Below, piece by piece: positions 15,786 to 25,488 of a DNA stretch of 32,370 nucleotides. Numbering within the stretch: position 1 is the first letter of the stretch; each line of letters opens with the position of its first letter. Below the pieces are notes generated by a model. That model was not told the origin of the DNA and ran no database searches. It saw only the letters and a program-made list of their open reading frames with translations. A program made the position numbers and the translations under genes. The DNA is from Enterobacter sp. Bisph1 (GTDB taxonomy: Bacteria > Pseudomonadota > Gammaproteobacteria > Enterobacterales > Enterobacteriaceae): contig NZ_JXAG01000014.1 of the NCBI RefSeq assembly GCF_000814905.1, positions 1 through 32,370 of the forward strand, written 5' to 3'.

Positions 15786-16103
15786 TTAATCGCGCGGCGG
15801 CAAGCGCCGATACAGCTCAATCATATCCCCCGCCAGATCCTGAATCACCATTGCGTTCATCAGATGATCCTGGGAGTGGACGGTGATCAAATTCACCGGC
15901 AGCTTACCGGTGCCTTCATCCAGCCCGATCAATTGCGTTTGTATTTTATGCGCGGCTTTCACAAATTCCCGCGACTCGACCATCGCCTTTTCAGCGTCGG
16001 CGAAATCGCCTTTGCGCGCCATCTGCAGGGCGGTTAACGCTGCGCTACGGGCGGCACCGGCGTTAACCAGCAATTCCATAATGATGGTTTCTAACTCTTC
16101 CAC
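15786..16103 (-). CDS. PTS lactose/cellobiose-family EIIA component
   Basis: EIIA of this family takes phosphate from HPr and passes it to EIIB. A GTG start (MEELETIIMELLVNAG) preceded by GGAG four bases after the IIB stop gives 105 residues; a longer frame upstream lies inside the IIB gene. The three-helix family pattern and the active-site motif TVHSQDHLM are present, with His76 as the phosphorylated residue and Asp79 as the trimer metal ligand by analogy with LacF/ChbA. No EIIC permease or glycosidase gene is adjacent, so it either serves a distant EIIC or has a regulatory role. Family assignment is secure; the sugar is unknown. Confidence 0.88.
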   Translation of the reverse strand: MEELETIIMELLVNAGAARSAALTALQMARKGDFADAEKAMVESREFVKAAHKIQTQLIGLDEGTGKLPVNLITVHSQDHLMNAMVIQDLAGDMIELYRRLPPRD

Positions 16104-16107
16104 GCAG

Positions 16108-16413
16108 TCACTCCAGTAGCTTAAGGGCTTTTTCCAGCACGACATCGCCTTTCATCATGCCGTAATCCATCATGTCGATCACCGCCACTTTCTTGCCCAG
16201 CGGTTCTGCCTGCGCCTGCAATTTCGCCTGCTCGTATTTCACCTGCGGCCCGAGTAACACAATATCCGCTGTGGCGATTTCATCTTTAAAGTCTGCAACA
16301 GGCACCGCTTTGATAGAGACTTCGACGCCTTTTTTCTGCGCCGCGTCTTTCATACGTTGCACCAACATACTGGTAGACATACCCGCTGCACAGCATAAAA
16401 CGATGTTTTTCAT
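16108..16413 (-). CDS. PTS cellobiose-type EIIB component
   Basis: The 101-residue protein starts with MKNIVLCCAAGMSTSMLV. The CAAGMSTS loop matches the phosphocysteine loop of ChbB, with Cys8 as the likely phosphorylation site, and DIVLLGPQVKYE is the conserved beta-3 region of the lactose/cellobiose EIIB family. It receives phosphate from EIIA and normally gives it to sugar bound by EIIC. GAGG lies at a good distance before the ATG. It is the first gene of a IIB-IIA pair with a candidate promoter and operator dyads just upstream and a terminator after IIA, so this is a complete two-gene unit lacking the permease. Confidence 0.88.
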   Translation of the reverse strand: MKNIVLCCAAGMSTSMLVQRMKDAAQKKGVEVSIKAVPVADFKDEIATADIVLLGPQVKYEQAKLQAQAEPLGKKVAVIDMMDYGMMKGDVVLEKALKLLE

Positions 16414-16443
16414 AGTCAGCCTCGGTAGTGATGGAGTAGGTGA

Positions 16444-16475
16444 TAATTAGCCCGCGCGGTCCGGTTCAACAACCG
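16444..16475 (-). promoter_or_regulatory. Candidate promoter and operator of the PTS IIB-IIA unit
   Basis: On the - strand TTGTTG (16472-16467) and TAATTA (16449-16444) are 17 bases apart, which would start transcription about 25 bases before the IIB ATG. The -35 is embedded in a perfect dyad CGGTT-CAAC-AACCG (16462-16475). A second dyad cluster with AACCGGTT (16526-16533) and GGTTGCAACC (16530-16539) lies ~60 bases upstream and shares the AACCG half-site. This suggests a repressor-controlled promoter; the repressor is not identified. Confidence 0.45.
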
Positions 16476-16557
16476 CTTTACGGCGATTGTGTGTAGGGCA
16501 TCACAAAGAATCCCTCCGTGAATGAAACCGGTTGCAACCAGAACTCGTTTTGTCAGC

Positions 16558-18084
16558 TTACCTATGATTTATCCGCAGAATCCGGTTTTTACCCTGTTTT
16601 TTCGCTTTATACAGCGCTTCATCTACACGAGCGACCAGCTGGTTCAGCGGCTCCATATTCCATTCCCCCAGCCCGGCGCTAAAAGTGACTGCCAAATCTT
16701 TTTCCCGCCAGGTTCGGTTCGCCACATTCATTCGCCACTGTTCCAGTAGCGCCAGCGCATTTTCAATATGCGCGTGGGGGAAAATCACCGCAAACTCTTC
16801 CCCACCGTAGCGATAGAGCGAAATGCCCTGCGGCTGCATGATTTGAATACCTTCTCGCGCCACGTTGCGCAGCACGATATCGCCATTCAAATGGCCCCAT
16901 GTATCGTTGATGGATTTGAAGTTATCAATGTCCACCAGCGCCAGAGCAAACGGCTGGTGATCGTTTATCAGCGCGGCCGTATCAGCATCAAAGGCGCGGC
17001 GGTTCTTACAGTTGGTCAGCGCATCCATTGTTGCCTGACGCACCCACGTCTTTTCCCGCTCTTTACTGCTCTCAATGGCCTTGCTGAGCATCGCTTCCAG
17101 GCGTGGCGCGTGCTCGACATCACCGGTTTTTATCGCATTAATAATATTAATGAGCACCGTGCGTGCGCTGTGGCTTAAATAAAGGCCGAACAGGATGATC
17201 ATTACTGCCGCCGTGGTGAATCCCCAGCCGACAAGCAGGCTCTGATGGCGAGCTCGGGTATCAATCGTGCTGGCAGAAACTTTATAGATAACAAACCATT
17301 CTGGATGGGTAAATGAGTAGTAGTAATACCAGGTAGCACTGCTTTTATCGTACAGCTGCCCTTCGCCGCTGTTCATCTCCGCAAGTAAAGCCGGGCTGAT
17401 TCGCGTTTTGAACAGCGCGCCCGTCTCCGGATGCAGTATCGCTTTGCCTTCAGCGTCGACGATAAAAAAATCACCTGGCATAGGGGATTGTACAGTTCGT
17501 AGGGTAAAGCCCATGGATGCTAAATCCAGATGAAAAGCGAGCGTCCCTTTTAGCTTGCCATCGGGGGCAATAACCGGTTTAAAGATAGTTACCGTCGGAT
17601 TACCGGTTAGTAAATCAGTGTAACTCTGCGTGTAGTGATTAAACATGCTGGCTTCCGCCTGATGGACAAACCACGGGCGCGTACTGGCGTTAACCGTTTC
17701 ACTACTCATCACCTGCGGTGCATGTAAATAATCGCCTCCGGTATTCGCGATAGAAATGGAGGAAACCGACGGTATTAGCGCCAGCATCTGCATCAGCAGT
17801 TTTAACCCTTTTTCCCGATCGCCGGAGACGCTGGCGTTGAGTTGGTCATCACGCGCAAAGAACGCCGCAGCGTGATTAAGGACATAATCATTCTCATGCA
17901 GAATCGATTGAGTGTAATTCACCGCCAGATTATGCACAAAGTTGCGATTAACATCGTGATACTCATCCAGCGCCTCTCTTCGCATGCCGATGATGATCAT
18001 TACGGCGATAATCACAAAGCTGAGGAATATGCCGCTCAGGCTGAACAGGATCGGCCTGGTAAAAGAGAGCTGTTTACTGTGCAT
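16558..18084 (-). CDS. Membrane diguanylate cyclase with periplasmic sensor domain
   Basis: The enzyme makes cyclic di-GMP from two GTP, which usually favours biofilm over motility. The start chosen is MHSKQLSFTRP, with AAGGA seven bases before it, giving 508 residues; an ATG 18 bases upstream lacks a ribosome binding site. A first membrane helix (~11-34), a large periplasmic region resembling a dCACHE sensor (~35-280), and a second helix (~283-305) lead through a charged linker to a GGDEF domain. The active-site motif RYGGEEF (GGEEF 427-431) is intact, with DALTNCKNRRAF and LVDIDNFKSIND typical of active cyclases. The RxxD product-inhibition site normally just upstream is not seen. It lies directly upstream of the PTS unit on the same strand, with no clear terminator between. 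Confidence 0.88.
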   Translation of the reverse strand: MHSKQLSFTRPILFSLSGIFLSFVIIAVMIIIGMRREALDEYHDVNRNFVHNLAVNYTQSILHENDYVLNHAAAFFARDDQLNASVSGDREKGLKLLMQMLALIPSVSSISIANTGGDYLHAPQVMSSETVNASTRPWFVHQAEASMFNHYTQSYTDLLTGNPTVTIFKPVIAPDGKLKGTLAFHLDLASMGFTLRTVQSPMPGDFFIVDAEGKAILHPETGALFKTRISPALLAEMNSGEGQLYDKSSATWYYYYSFTHPEWFVIYKVSASTIDTRARHQSLLVGWGFTTAAVMIILFGLYLSHSARTVLINIINAIKTGDVEHAPRLEAMLSKAIESSKEREKTWVRQATMDALTNCKNRRAFDADTAALINDHQPFALALVDIDNFKSINDTWGHLNGDIVLRNVAREGIQIMQPQGISLYRYGGEEFAVIFPHAHIENALALLEQWRMNVANRTWREKDLAVTFSAGLGEWNMEPLNQLVARVDEALYKAKKQGKNRILRINHR

Positions 18085-18180
18085 TTTCATGTCCTTGAAC
18101 ATGCAGGAAAGTGACAGCTAACAGTATAGGGGGCGTGCGGCGGATCGCGTATCTGAAACGCGAAAGCAGGTGAGGTATGA

Positions 18181-18208
18181 AAATCGGGCGCGGTGTAATC
18201 CGCGCCCG
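18181..18208 (-). terminator. Terminator of the thiamine operon
   Basis: A perfect 9-bp GC-rich inverted repeat (18185-18193 and 18200-18208) lies 16 bases beyond the thiH stop and is followed on the - strand by ATTTTC. The T-run is short, but the stem is strong and the location fits the end of thiCEFSGH. Confidence 0.7.
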
Positions 18209-18224
18209 TGGTACGGCCCAGAGA

Positions 18225-19388
18225 TTAGGCCGAAGAGGGATTTATCCGCGCTTCGCTGCTTTTTTGCGGCGCGCGCCCCAGCCAGCTATCCCAGTCTTTC
18301 CAGACCGGCTGTAGTCCGCGAGCGATCAGCGCATCGGCCACTTCCTGAGGACGGCGCGCGTCATGGGGCGCAAATTGTTCCAGCTCCGGATGGTTGTCCG
18401 CATATCCCCCCGGCTGCGTTTTAGAAAACGCGCTGACGTTATTGATTGCCAGCGGGATGACATTATCGCGAAAGTGGGGCGATTCGCGCGTGGACAAAGA
18501 GAGTTCCGTATCAGGTGCCAGCAGACGAAACGCGCAGATGGTTTGCACCAGCTGTCGCTCATCCATTATCGATGCGGGAGCAATTCCGCCAGCGCACGGG
18601 CGCAAACGGGGAAACGAGACGGAATAGCGGCTCTGCCAGTAGTGCTGTTGCAGCCAGAGCAGATGTTCCGCAGCCATATAACAATCGACCCGCCAGCTAT
18701 CGGAAAGACCCATTAATGCGCCCAGCCCAATCTTATCGATCCCCGCGCGGCCAAGCCTGTCCGGCGTCTCCAGCCGCCAGAAGAAATCCTGCTTGTTGCC
18801 GCGCAGATGGTGACGCGCATACTGACTCTGGTGATAGGTCTCCTGGTAAACCATTACGCCATCAAGCCCGAGCGTCTTCAGTTCGGCATACTCCGCCTGA
18901 GACAGGGGCTGAACTTCCATCTGTACAGAGGCGAACTGGCGGCGGATCGCCGGCAGATGACGGCGAAAATAGTCCATGCCGACTTTTCCCTGATGCTCAC
19001 CGGTAACCAGCAGCAAATGCTCAAACCCCAGCTCGCGGATCGTCGCGCACTCACGTGCAATCTCCTGCTCATCCAGCGTCTTGCGCTTCAGATGATTACT
19101 CATCGAAAAGCCGCAATAGGTACAGTCGTTGGCGCAGAGATTAGAGAGATAAAGGGGAACATAGAAACTGACGGTATTGCCAAAGCGCTGGCGGGTAAGC
19201 CGCTGCGCGCGCTGGGCCATCGGCTCAAGAAAATCGGCGGCGGCAGGAGAGAGCAGCGCCATCATATCCTCGCGCGTCGGCTGGCGGGCACTCAGGGCGC
19301 GTTCGACATCGGCGGCGGTTTTACTGTGAATGCGCAGGCGAATATCATCCCAGTCCAGTTCCCGCCAGCGCTCGGTAAAGGCGCTCAT
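18225..19388 (-). CDS. thiH: 2-iminoacetate synthase (tyrosine lyase) ThiH
   Basis: ThiH is a radical SAM enzyme that cleaves tyrosine to dehydroglycine and p-cresol, giving the glycine-derived C-N unit for the thiazole ring. The [4Fe-4S]/SAM motif CANDCTYC (Cys85, Cys89, Cys92) is present, together with [12 protein letters not shown] and [10 protein letters not shown] of the family. It is 387 residues, about ten longer than the E. coli protein as I recall it (377), with the extra residues in the C-terminal tail. The ATG overlaps the thiG stop (ATGA), so the two are translationally coupled. It is the last gene of the operon. Confidence 0.96.
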   Translation of the reverse strand: MSAFTERWRELDWDDIRLRIHSKTAADVERALSARQPTREDMMALLSPAAADFLEPMAQRAQRLTRQRFGNTVSFYVPLYLSNLCANDCTYCGFSMSNHLKRKTLDEQEIARECATIRELGFEHLLLVTGEHQGKVGMDYFRRHLPAIRRQFASVQMEVQPLSQAEYAELKTLGLDGVMVYQETYHQSQYARHHLRGNKQDFFWRLETPDRLGRAGIDKIGLGALMGLSDSWRVDCYMAAEHLLWLQQHYWQSRYSVSFPRLRPCAGGIAPASIMDERQLVQTICAFRLLAPDTELSLSTRESPHFRDNVIPLAINNVSAFSKTQPGGYADNHPELEQFAPHDARRPQEVADALIARGLQPVWKDWDSWLGRAPQKSSEARINPSSA

Positions 19389-20155
19389 GGCGAAACCTCG
19401 AGGAAACCGGTCAGCGGGCTGGTGGCCTCAGCATAACGCTGGCGCGCGCCCGGCACCGACTGGCGGGCCAGCGTTCCGGCTTCAACGGCCAGCCGAAAAG
19501 CCCGCGCCATGGTTACCGGATCGTCGGCGACGGCAATCGCCGTATTCACCAACACCGCATCCGCGCCCATCTCCAGCGCCTGGGTCGCATGGCTGGGCGC
19601 GCCGATACCGGCGTCCACTACTACCGGAACCGTCGCCTGCTCGATGATAATTTCCAGCATCGCACGGGTTTCCAGCCCCTGGTTAGAGCCAATTGGCGCG
19701 CCGAGAGGCATCACCGCCGCGCAGCCCACGTCTTCGAGCCGCTTGCACAGTACCGGATCGGCACCGCAGTAAGGCAGCACGACAAAGCCCATTTGCACCA
19801 GCTTCTCCGCCGCGCGCAAGGTTTCAATAGGGTCGGGCAGCAACCAACGGGCATCCGGGTGAATTTCCAGTTTTAACCAGCGGGTGCCGAGCGCTTCCCG
19901 TGCCAGTTGGGCGGCGAAAATCGCCTCTTCGGCGTTTTTCGCCCCGGAAGTATTCGGCAGCAATGTTACCCCGGCAGCGAGCAGCGGTTGCAACAGCATA
20001 TCGCTGTGCTGGCGCAGGTCGACGCGCTTCATCGCCAGCGTAACCAGTTCGCTGCCCGAGGTGTGAATCGCGTCTACCATCAACGCTGGCGTGGCAAATT
20101 TCCCCGTGCCGGTAAATAACCGTGACGTGAAAATTTTATCTGCAATACGTAACAT
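19385..20155 (-). CDS. thiG: Thiazole synthase ThiG
   Basis: ThiG condenses deoxyxylulose 5-phosphate, dehydroglycine and sulfur from ThiS-thiocarboxylate into the thiazole phosphate. The start MLRIADKIF gives 256 residues, the E. coli length; the frame is open further upstream but that part lies in thiS. Lys95 in WLKLEIHPD is the Schiff-base lysine, and the TIM-barrel phosphate-binding segments [13 protein letters not shown] and [12 protein letters not shown] are intact. It follows the thiS stop by one base (TGA-G-ATG) and overlaps thiH by four, as expected for proteins acting in one complex. Confidence 0.97.
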   Translation of the reverse strand: MLRIADKIFTSRLFTGTGKFATPALMVDAIHTSGSELVTLAMKRVDLRQHSDMLLQPLLAAGVTLLPNTSGAKNAEEAIFAAQLAREALGTRWLKLEIHPDARWLLPDPIETLRAAEKLVQMGFVVLPYCGADPVLCKRLEDVGCAAVMPLGAPIGSNQGLETRAMLEIIIEQATVPVVVDAGIGAPSHATQALEMGADAVLVNTAIAVADDPVTMARAFRLAVEAGTLARQSVPGARQRYAEATSPLTGFLEVSP

Positions 20156-20156
20156 C

Positions 20157-20357
20157 TCAGCCCCCCGCGATAACCTGAAACAGCAGGAGGCTATCGCCGT
20201 CCTGCACAAGGTAGTTTTCCCACTGCTCGCGCGGCAGGATCTGTTGATTAACGGCCAGCGCGACACCGGGTTTAAGCTGATTGAGCCGCGCCAGCAGCGC
20301 GGCGGCCGTCAATCCGACAACGCCATTCATCGGTTCGTCATTGAAGCGTATCTGCAT
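20157..20357 (-). CDS. thiS: Sulfur carrier protein ThiS
   Basis: ThiS is a ubiquitin-fold carrier whose C-terminal Gly-Gly is adenylated by ThiF and converted to a thiocarboxylate that supplies thiazole sulfur. The 66-residue frame MQIRFNDEP...FQVIAGG ends in the required GG and matches the E. coli length. The ATG lies inside the 3' end of thiF (20-base overlap), typical of enterics, so translation is likely coupled. Sequence is more divergent than its neighbours in the middle ([15 protein letters not shown]), which is common for this family. Confidence 0.95.
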   Translation of the reverse strand: MQIRFNDEPMNGVVGLTAAALLARLNQLKPGVALAVNQQILPREQWENYLVQDGDSLLLFQVIAGG

Positions 20358-21096
20358 GCCGCCCTCCACAAACCGGGCACTGGCGGGAAGCATTGAGCGC
20401 CAGCGTGCGCCAGATATTGGTGCGGGCATCGAACAAGCGCAGTTCCCCGCTGGTGGTATGCAGGCCATTGATCAGCTTGATTGCCTCCAGCGCCTGCATA
20501 GCGCCCATAATGCCGACCACCGGCCCGACAATTCCGGCGGTGCGGCAGTTTCGTTCCGGCTCGCCGTCGTCCGGCCACAGGCAGCGGTAGCAACCTTGTT
20601 GCCAGGGCGGCGTAAGCACCAGTAATTGACCGCCGAAACCGACGGCGCTGGCGGTGATAAGGGGCGTTTCCAGCGCCACACAGGCCGCGTTGATCGCCTG
20701 ACGCGTCTGCATATTGTCGCTACAGTCGAGCACCACATCGGCCTGCTGAATCTGCTGTTGCAGCGCCTCGCCGCTTAAGCGCTGCTGCAGGGTAATCAGT
20801 TCAATATCCGGGTTCAGCCGGTGCAGGCGCTGCGCCGTCACCAGGGTTTTTGGCAGGTTGATATCTTCAGTGGTAAACAAAATCTGTCGCTGCAGGTTGC
20901 TCAGGTGCACCGCATCGTCATCCGCCATCACCAGCGTGCCGACTCCCGCGCCCGCCAGGTAAACCGCCGCCGGTGCGCCCAAACCGCCCAGCCCGACAAT
21001 CAATACCCGGCTGGCAAACAGCTTTTGTTGCCCGCTAATGGCAATCTCTTCCAGCAGGATCTGTCGGCTGTAGCGCATAAAATCACGATCGTTCAT
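20338..21096 (-). CDS. thiF: ThiS adenylyltransferase ThiF
   Basis: ThiF is an E1-like enzyme that adenylates the ThiS C-terminus before sulfur transfer. The start [13 protein letters not shown] gives 252 residues (E. coli 251). It shows the nucleotide-binding [14 protein letters not shown] (about residues 31-44), the zinc cysteines C169/C172 and C240/C243 (CYRC and CPVCGG), and Cys184 in ERNCRTAG, the residue that forms an acyl disulfide with ThiS in E. coli. The start overlaps the end of thiE by 14 bases. A longer open frame upstream lies wholly within thiE and is not used. Confidence 0.96.
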   Translation of the reverse strand: MNDRDFMRYSRQILLEEIAISGQQKLFASRVLIVGLGGLGAPAAVYLAGAGVGTLVMADDDAVHLSNLQRQILFTTEDINLPKTLVTAQRLHRLNPDIELITLQQRLSGEALQQQIQQADVVLDCSDNMQTRQAINAACVALETPLITASAVGFGGQLLVLTPPWQQGCYRCLWPDDGEPERNCRTAGIVGPVVGIMGAMQALEAIKLINGLHTTSGELRLFDARTNIWRTLALNASRQCPVCGGRHADTLQ

Positions 21097-21723
21097 CGCC
21101 CACCCCCGCCAGTTCCAGCAGTTGCCGGGTTGCCTGCTGCCAGTCGTCCGCCTGGGTAATGGCGCTGACCACCGCAATGCTCCCCACCCCCGTGGCCAGC
21201 ACATCGGCTGCTCGGTCAAGGCTAATGCCGCCAATGGCTACCGTCGGATAATCCCCCAGCCGCTTAATATGGCGTGCCAGCTGCTCCAGCCCCTGCGGCG
21301 CGGAAGGCATCTGTTTGGTTTGGGTAGGAAAAACATGACCCAGCGCGATATAAGAGGGGCGCGCCGCCAGCGCCACATCGATTTCCATATCGTCATGGGT
21401 GGAAACGCCCAGGCGTAAGCCCGCAGCGCGAATGGCTTTTAAGTCAGTGGTTTGCAGGTCTTCCTGACCGAGGTGCACGCCATACGCCCGATGTTTAATG
21501 GCCAGTTGCCAGTAATCATTGATAAACAGTCGCGCGTGATAGCGACGACCAAGGTCGATTGCTGCTGCTATATCCGCTTCCACCTCTTCTTCACGTTGAT
21601 CTTTGATGCGCAGCTGCAAAGTACGCACCCCCGCCTCCAGTAAGCGGGATAACCATTCAACGCTATCAACAACCGGGTAAAGCCCGAGACGAAAGGGCAC
21701 CGGTGGGAAATCGGGTTGATACA

Positions 21724-21724
<1 letters not shown>
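21083..21724 (-). CDS. thiE: Thiamine phosphate synthase ThiE
   Basis: ThiE joins the pyrimidine (HMP pyrophosphate) and thiazole phosphate to make thiamine phosphate, the step where both branches of the pathway meet. The 213-residue TIM-barrel protein shows TLQLRIKD (pyrophosphate-binding strand), [21 protein letters not shown] and the phosphate-binding VAIGGIS near the C-terminus. Length is within two residues of E. coli. Its ATG shares one base with the thiC stop (TGATG), giving tight coupling to the first gene of the operon. Confidence 0.96.
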
Positions 21725-23619
<1,895 letters not shown>

Positions 23620-23708
23620 TCATTCCATAATTATGAGATGGCTTGTCAGACGACGGATGGAGTAATGGCAGCAAACCGCCCGCAAGGGTGGCTGATGTAG
23701 ATGGATTA

Positions 23709-23912
23709 CTCTTGTTCCCTACGCGGGTGTTAACCCGATCAGGTTCCGCGGATCCCGAATTAACGGTCTCAGCCTTGTTACACTTTATCTTTCACACTGC
23801 GTCTGCGTGGGCAGCAGCTGTTTATCCGGCAAAGAAGCTCAGGATTCACAGATTTGCCGCTTTGACACAGCGCGAAAGCGCGGGTGTAAAACAGTGGCAC
23901 TCCGACAAGAAA
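23709..23912 (-). promoter_or_regulatory. TPP riboswitch of thiC with an enlarged P3 arm
   Basis: Read on the - strand, the 3' half is textbook: CTGAGA (23772-23767), then ACCTGATC, GGTTAACACCCGCG and AGGGAACAAG. The 5' half, TTCTTGTCGGAGTGCC (23911-23896), lies far away; its TTCTTGT pairs with ACAAGAG to form P1. Between the GCC of the 5' side and the GGC before CTGAGA are ~121 bases, where E. coli thiC has about six. The extra segment folds locally: TTACAC/GTGTAA (23884-23889 with 23778-23783) extends the arm, and hairpins are visible at 23870-23881, 23827-23859 (CGGCAAA/TTTGCCG) and 23803-23814. All conserved ligand-binding segments are present, so the element is probably functional. Confidence 0.88.
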
Positions 23913-23932
23913 AACCCCGTCCGCAGACGGGG
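23910..23932 (-). terminator. Terminator of rsd abutting the TPP riboswitch
   Basis: On the - strand a CCCCGTC-TGCG-GACGGGG hairpin (+ strand 23915-23932) is followed by TTTTT. The U-tract runs straight into the first bases of the riboswitch P1 stem. It ends rsd 36 bases past its stop codon. Confidence 0.85.
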
Positions 23933-23942
23933 AACGACTTTT

Positions 23943-23971
23943 AAATTACGCGTTACTGTTTAAGAACTCAA
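23943..23971 (-). promoter_or_regulatory. Candidate thiC promoter
   Basis: TTGAGT (23971-23966) and TAATTT (23948-23943) on the - strand are 17 bases apart and overlap the end of rsd. It is the only hexamer pair I see in the short space upstream of the riboswitch. Transcription would start near 23936, ahead of the rsd terminator hairpin, which is awkward; see findings. Confidence 0.35.
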
Positions 23972-24471
23972 GCGGGTCGCGCCATGCCCCTTTCGTCATT
24001 GGCGCTATCGTTGAGGTTGTTATCAATGGCCAGCACGATTAACTTGTCTTCAAGAGTAAAGCGGGCAGCCAGCGCTTCGCCAATATCGGAGAGCGCCTGC
24101 TGGAACTCCAGACAGTTATCATCATCGATGGCATTTTCTAAACTGGAGTCGTAATAGTTCATGATTTCTTCAGTATTGGCTTTCAGCATCGGGTAAAGCT
24201 GAGTCGCCGCAAAAAGTGGGCTACTCCCTTCCAAATCGTTAATGATGCGTTCATAAATGTTGAAGTGACCGGCGGAGAGATACTCAACCAGATTGTGGCA
24301 AAAATCGTCCAGCGCTTTTTCGTTAAGCTGCATGTAGGATCCTTTGCCAGGTTTAATGCCAACCAGATTGTAATAAGAAACAAGAAGTTGCTTACGTGCT
24401 TGCAGCCAATGGTCGACAAGTTTGTTATTTCCCCTAACGCGCTCAGTCAGGCTTTCTAACTGGTTCAGCAT
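23968..24471 (-). CDS. rsd: Anti-sigma70 factor Rsd
   Basis: Rsd binds region 4 of sigma70 and holds it away from core RNA polymerase in stationary phase, favouring alternative sigma factors. The helical protein opens with MLNQLESLTERVRGNNKLVDHWL and contains YYNLVGIKPGKGSYMQLNEKALDDFC and YYDSSLENAIDDDNCLEFQQALSDIGEALAARFTLEDKLI, matching E. coli Rsd segment by segment. It is 167 residues against 158 in E. coli as I recall, with the extra length and divergence in the C-terminal tail. It is divergent from nudC and upstream of thiC, as in other enterics. Confidence 0.95.
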   Translation of the reverse strand: MLNQLESLTERVRGNNKLVDHWLQARKQLLVSYYNLVGIKPGKGSYMQLNEKALDDFCHNLVEYLSAGHFNIYERIINDLEGSSPLFAATQLYPMLKANTEEIMNYYDSSLENAIDDDNCLEFQQALSDIGEALAARFTLEDKLIVLAIDNNLNDSANDERGMARPA

Positions 24472-24553
24472 AAATGGCTCCGCAAATATGTAAGTTCAAA
24501 ACGATGTAATAATAATATTAATAACATGCCCGTAAAGCGAAGGTATGCAGCAA
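24472..24553. promoter_or_regulatory. AT-rich divergent promoter region of rsd and nudC
   Basis: The 82-base spacer is markedly AT-rich (TAATAATAATATTAATAA near its centre) and must hold promoters for both divergent genes. Several -10-like hexamers overlap, so no single pair can be chosen with confidence. Confidence 0.4.
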
Positions 24554-25327
24554 ATGGTACGTATAATTGAAGCACACGATCGGGGCTGGTGGATCGTCAG
24601 CCATGAACAAAAATTATGGTTGCCCGGTGGAGAATTACCACATGGCACGGCAGGAAATTTCGATCTTGCGGGACAGAGCGCGCTACACATCGGTGAGTGG
24701 CAAGGCGAAGCGGTATGGATGATCCGCCAGAATCGACGGCAGGAGATGGGATCCGTTCGTCTGCTTATCGATCAGGATGTCGGGCTGTTTCAGCTCGCCG
24801 GGCGCGGCGTACAGCTGGCGGAATTTTACCGTTCCCACCAGTTTTGTGGTTACTGCGGCCACACTATGCGCCCCAGTAAAACCGAGTGGGCGATGCTCTG
24901 CGATCACTGCCGGGAACGCTATTACCCGCAAATCGCTCCCTGCATTATTGTTGCCATCCGCCGCGATGACTCCATTTTGCTGGCGCAGCATACGCGCCAT
25001 CGTAACGGTATTTACACCGTGCTTGCCGGGTTTGTCGAAGTGGGCGAAACCCTGGAGCAGGCCGTTGCGCGCGAAGTGATGGAAGAGAGCAGCATTAAGG
25101 TGAAAAACCTTCGCTACGTCACTTCCCAACCCTGGCCCTTTCCGCAATCGTTAATGACCGCTTTTATGGCGGAATATGACAGCGGTGAAATAAAAATCGA
25201 TCCAAAGGAATTGCTCGATGCGGGCTGGTATCGCTATGACAATCTGCCGCTGCTCCCGCCGCCGGGCACTGTGGCGCGCCGACTGATCGAGGATACGGTG
25301 GCGCTGTGTCGGGCAGACGACGAATAA
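24554..25327 (+). CDS. nudC: NAD-capped RNA hydrolase / NADH pyrophosphatase NudC
   Basis: NudC removes the NAD cap from the 5' end of RNA and also hydrolyses NADH. The start [13 protein letters not shown] gives 257 residues, the E. coli length; AAGG is 10 bases upstream, whereas an ATG nine bases earlier would have no usable spacing. The zinc ligands C98, C101, C116 and C119 (CGYCG, CDHC), the Nudix helix (G159 to about residue 181, with E174, E177 and E178) and the family-specific SQPWPFPQS are present. The final Gly of the Nudix box is Ser180 here ([10 protein letters not shown]. coli has EESGI), a deviation at a usually conserved position. Confidence 0.96.
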   Translation: MVRIIEAHDRGWWIVSHEQKLWLPGGELPHGTAGNFDLAGQSALHIGEWQGEAVWMIRQNRRQEMGSVRLLIDQDVGLFQLAGRGVQLAEFYRSHQFCGYCGHTMRPSKTEWAMLCDHCRERYYPQIAPCIIVAIRRDDSILLAQHTRHRNGIYTVLAGFVEVGETLEQAVAREVMEESSIKVKNLRYVTSQPWPFPQSLMTAFMAEYDSGEIKIDPKELLDAGWYRYDNLPLLPPPGTVARRLIEDTVALCRADDE

Positions 25328-25432
25328 GGTTGTTACCCGTCACGCTTTACCTGCCTGTGCGTTGGCTTTCGTCGTTCACCCCGGCCACGTACTGATTTCC
25401 GCTTCGGGGGAATGAGCGCGTTGCCGCCTTCA

Positions 25433-25461
25433 TGCAACGCGCATTATTTAGAGTATATAAT
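25433..25461 (+). promoter_or_regulatory. hemE promoter
   Basis: A perfect TATAAT lies at 25456-25461, with a weak TGCAAC 17 bases upstream (25433-25438). It stands 28 bases before the hemE ATG. The preceding spacer after nudC (25328-25432) shows no gene. Confidence 0.5.
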
Positions 25462-25488
25462 GGCGGCCTGACGCTTAAGGAAATGACA

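Noticed and set aside
16414-16557. Small protein or sRNA gene between the diguanylate cyclase and IIB
   Set aside because: No frame with a ribosome binding site and no terminator of an independent RNA were found; dyads and a promoter explain the space better.
19385-19647. Open frames on the + strand across thiG and thiH
   Set aside because: They run antisense to well-supported enzymes and show no family features; GC-rich third positions explain them.
23760-23900. Mobile element inserted into the thiC riboswitch
   Set aside because: The extra segment has no terminal inverted repeats, target duplication or coding capacity, and it pairs internally in a way consistent with an enlarged P3 arm.
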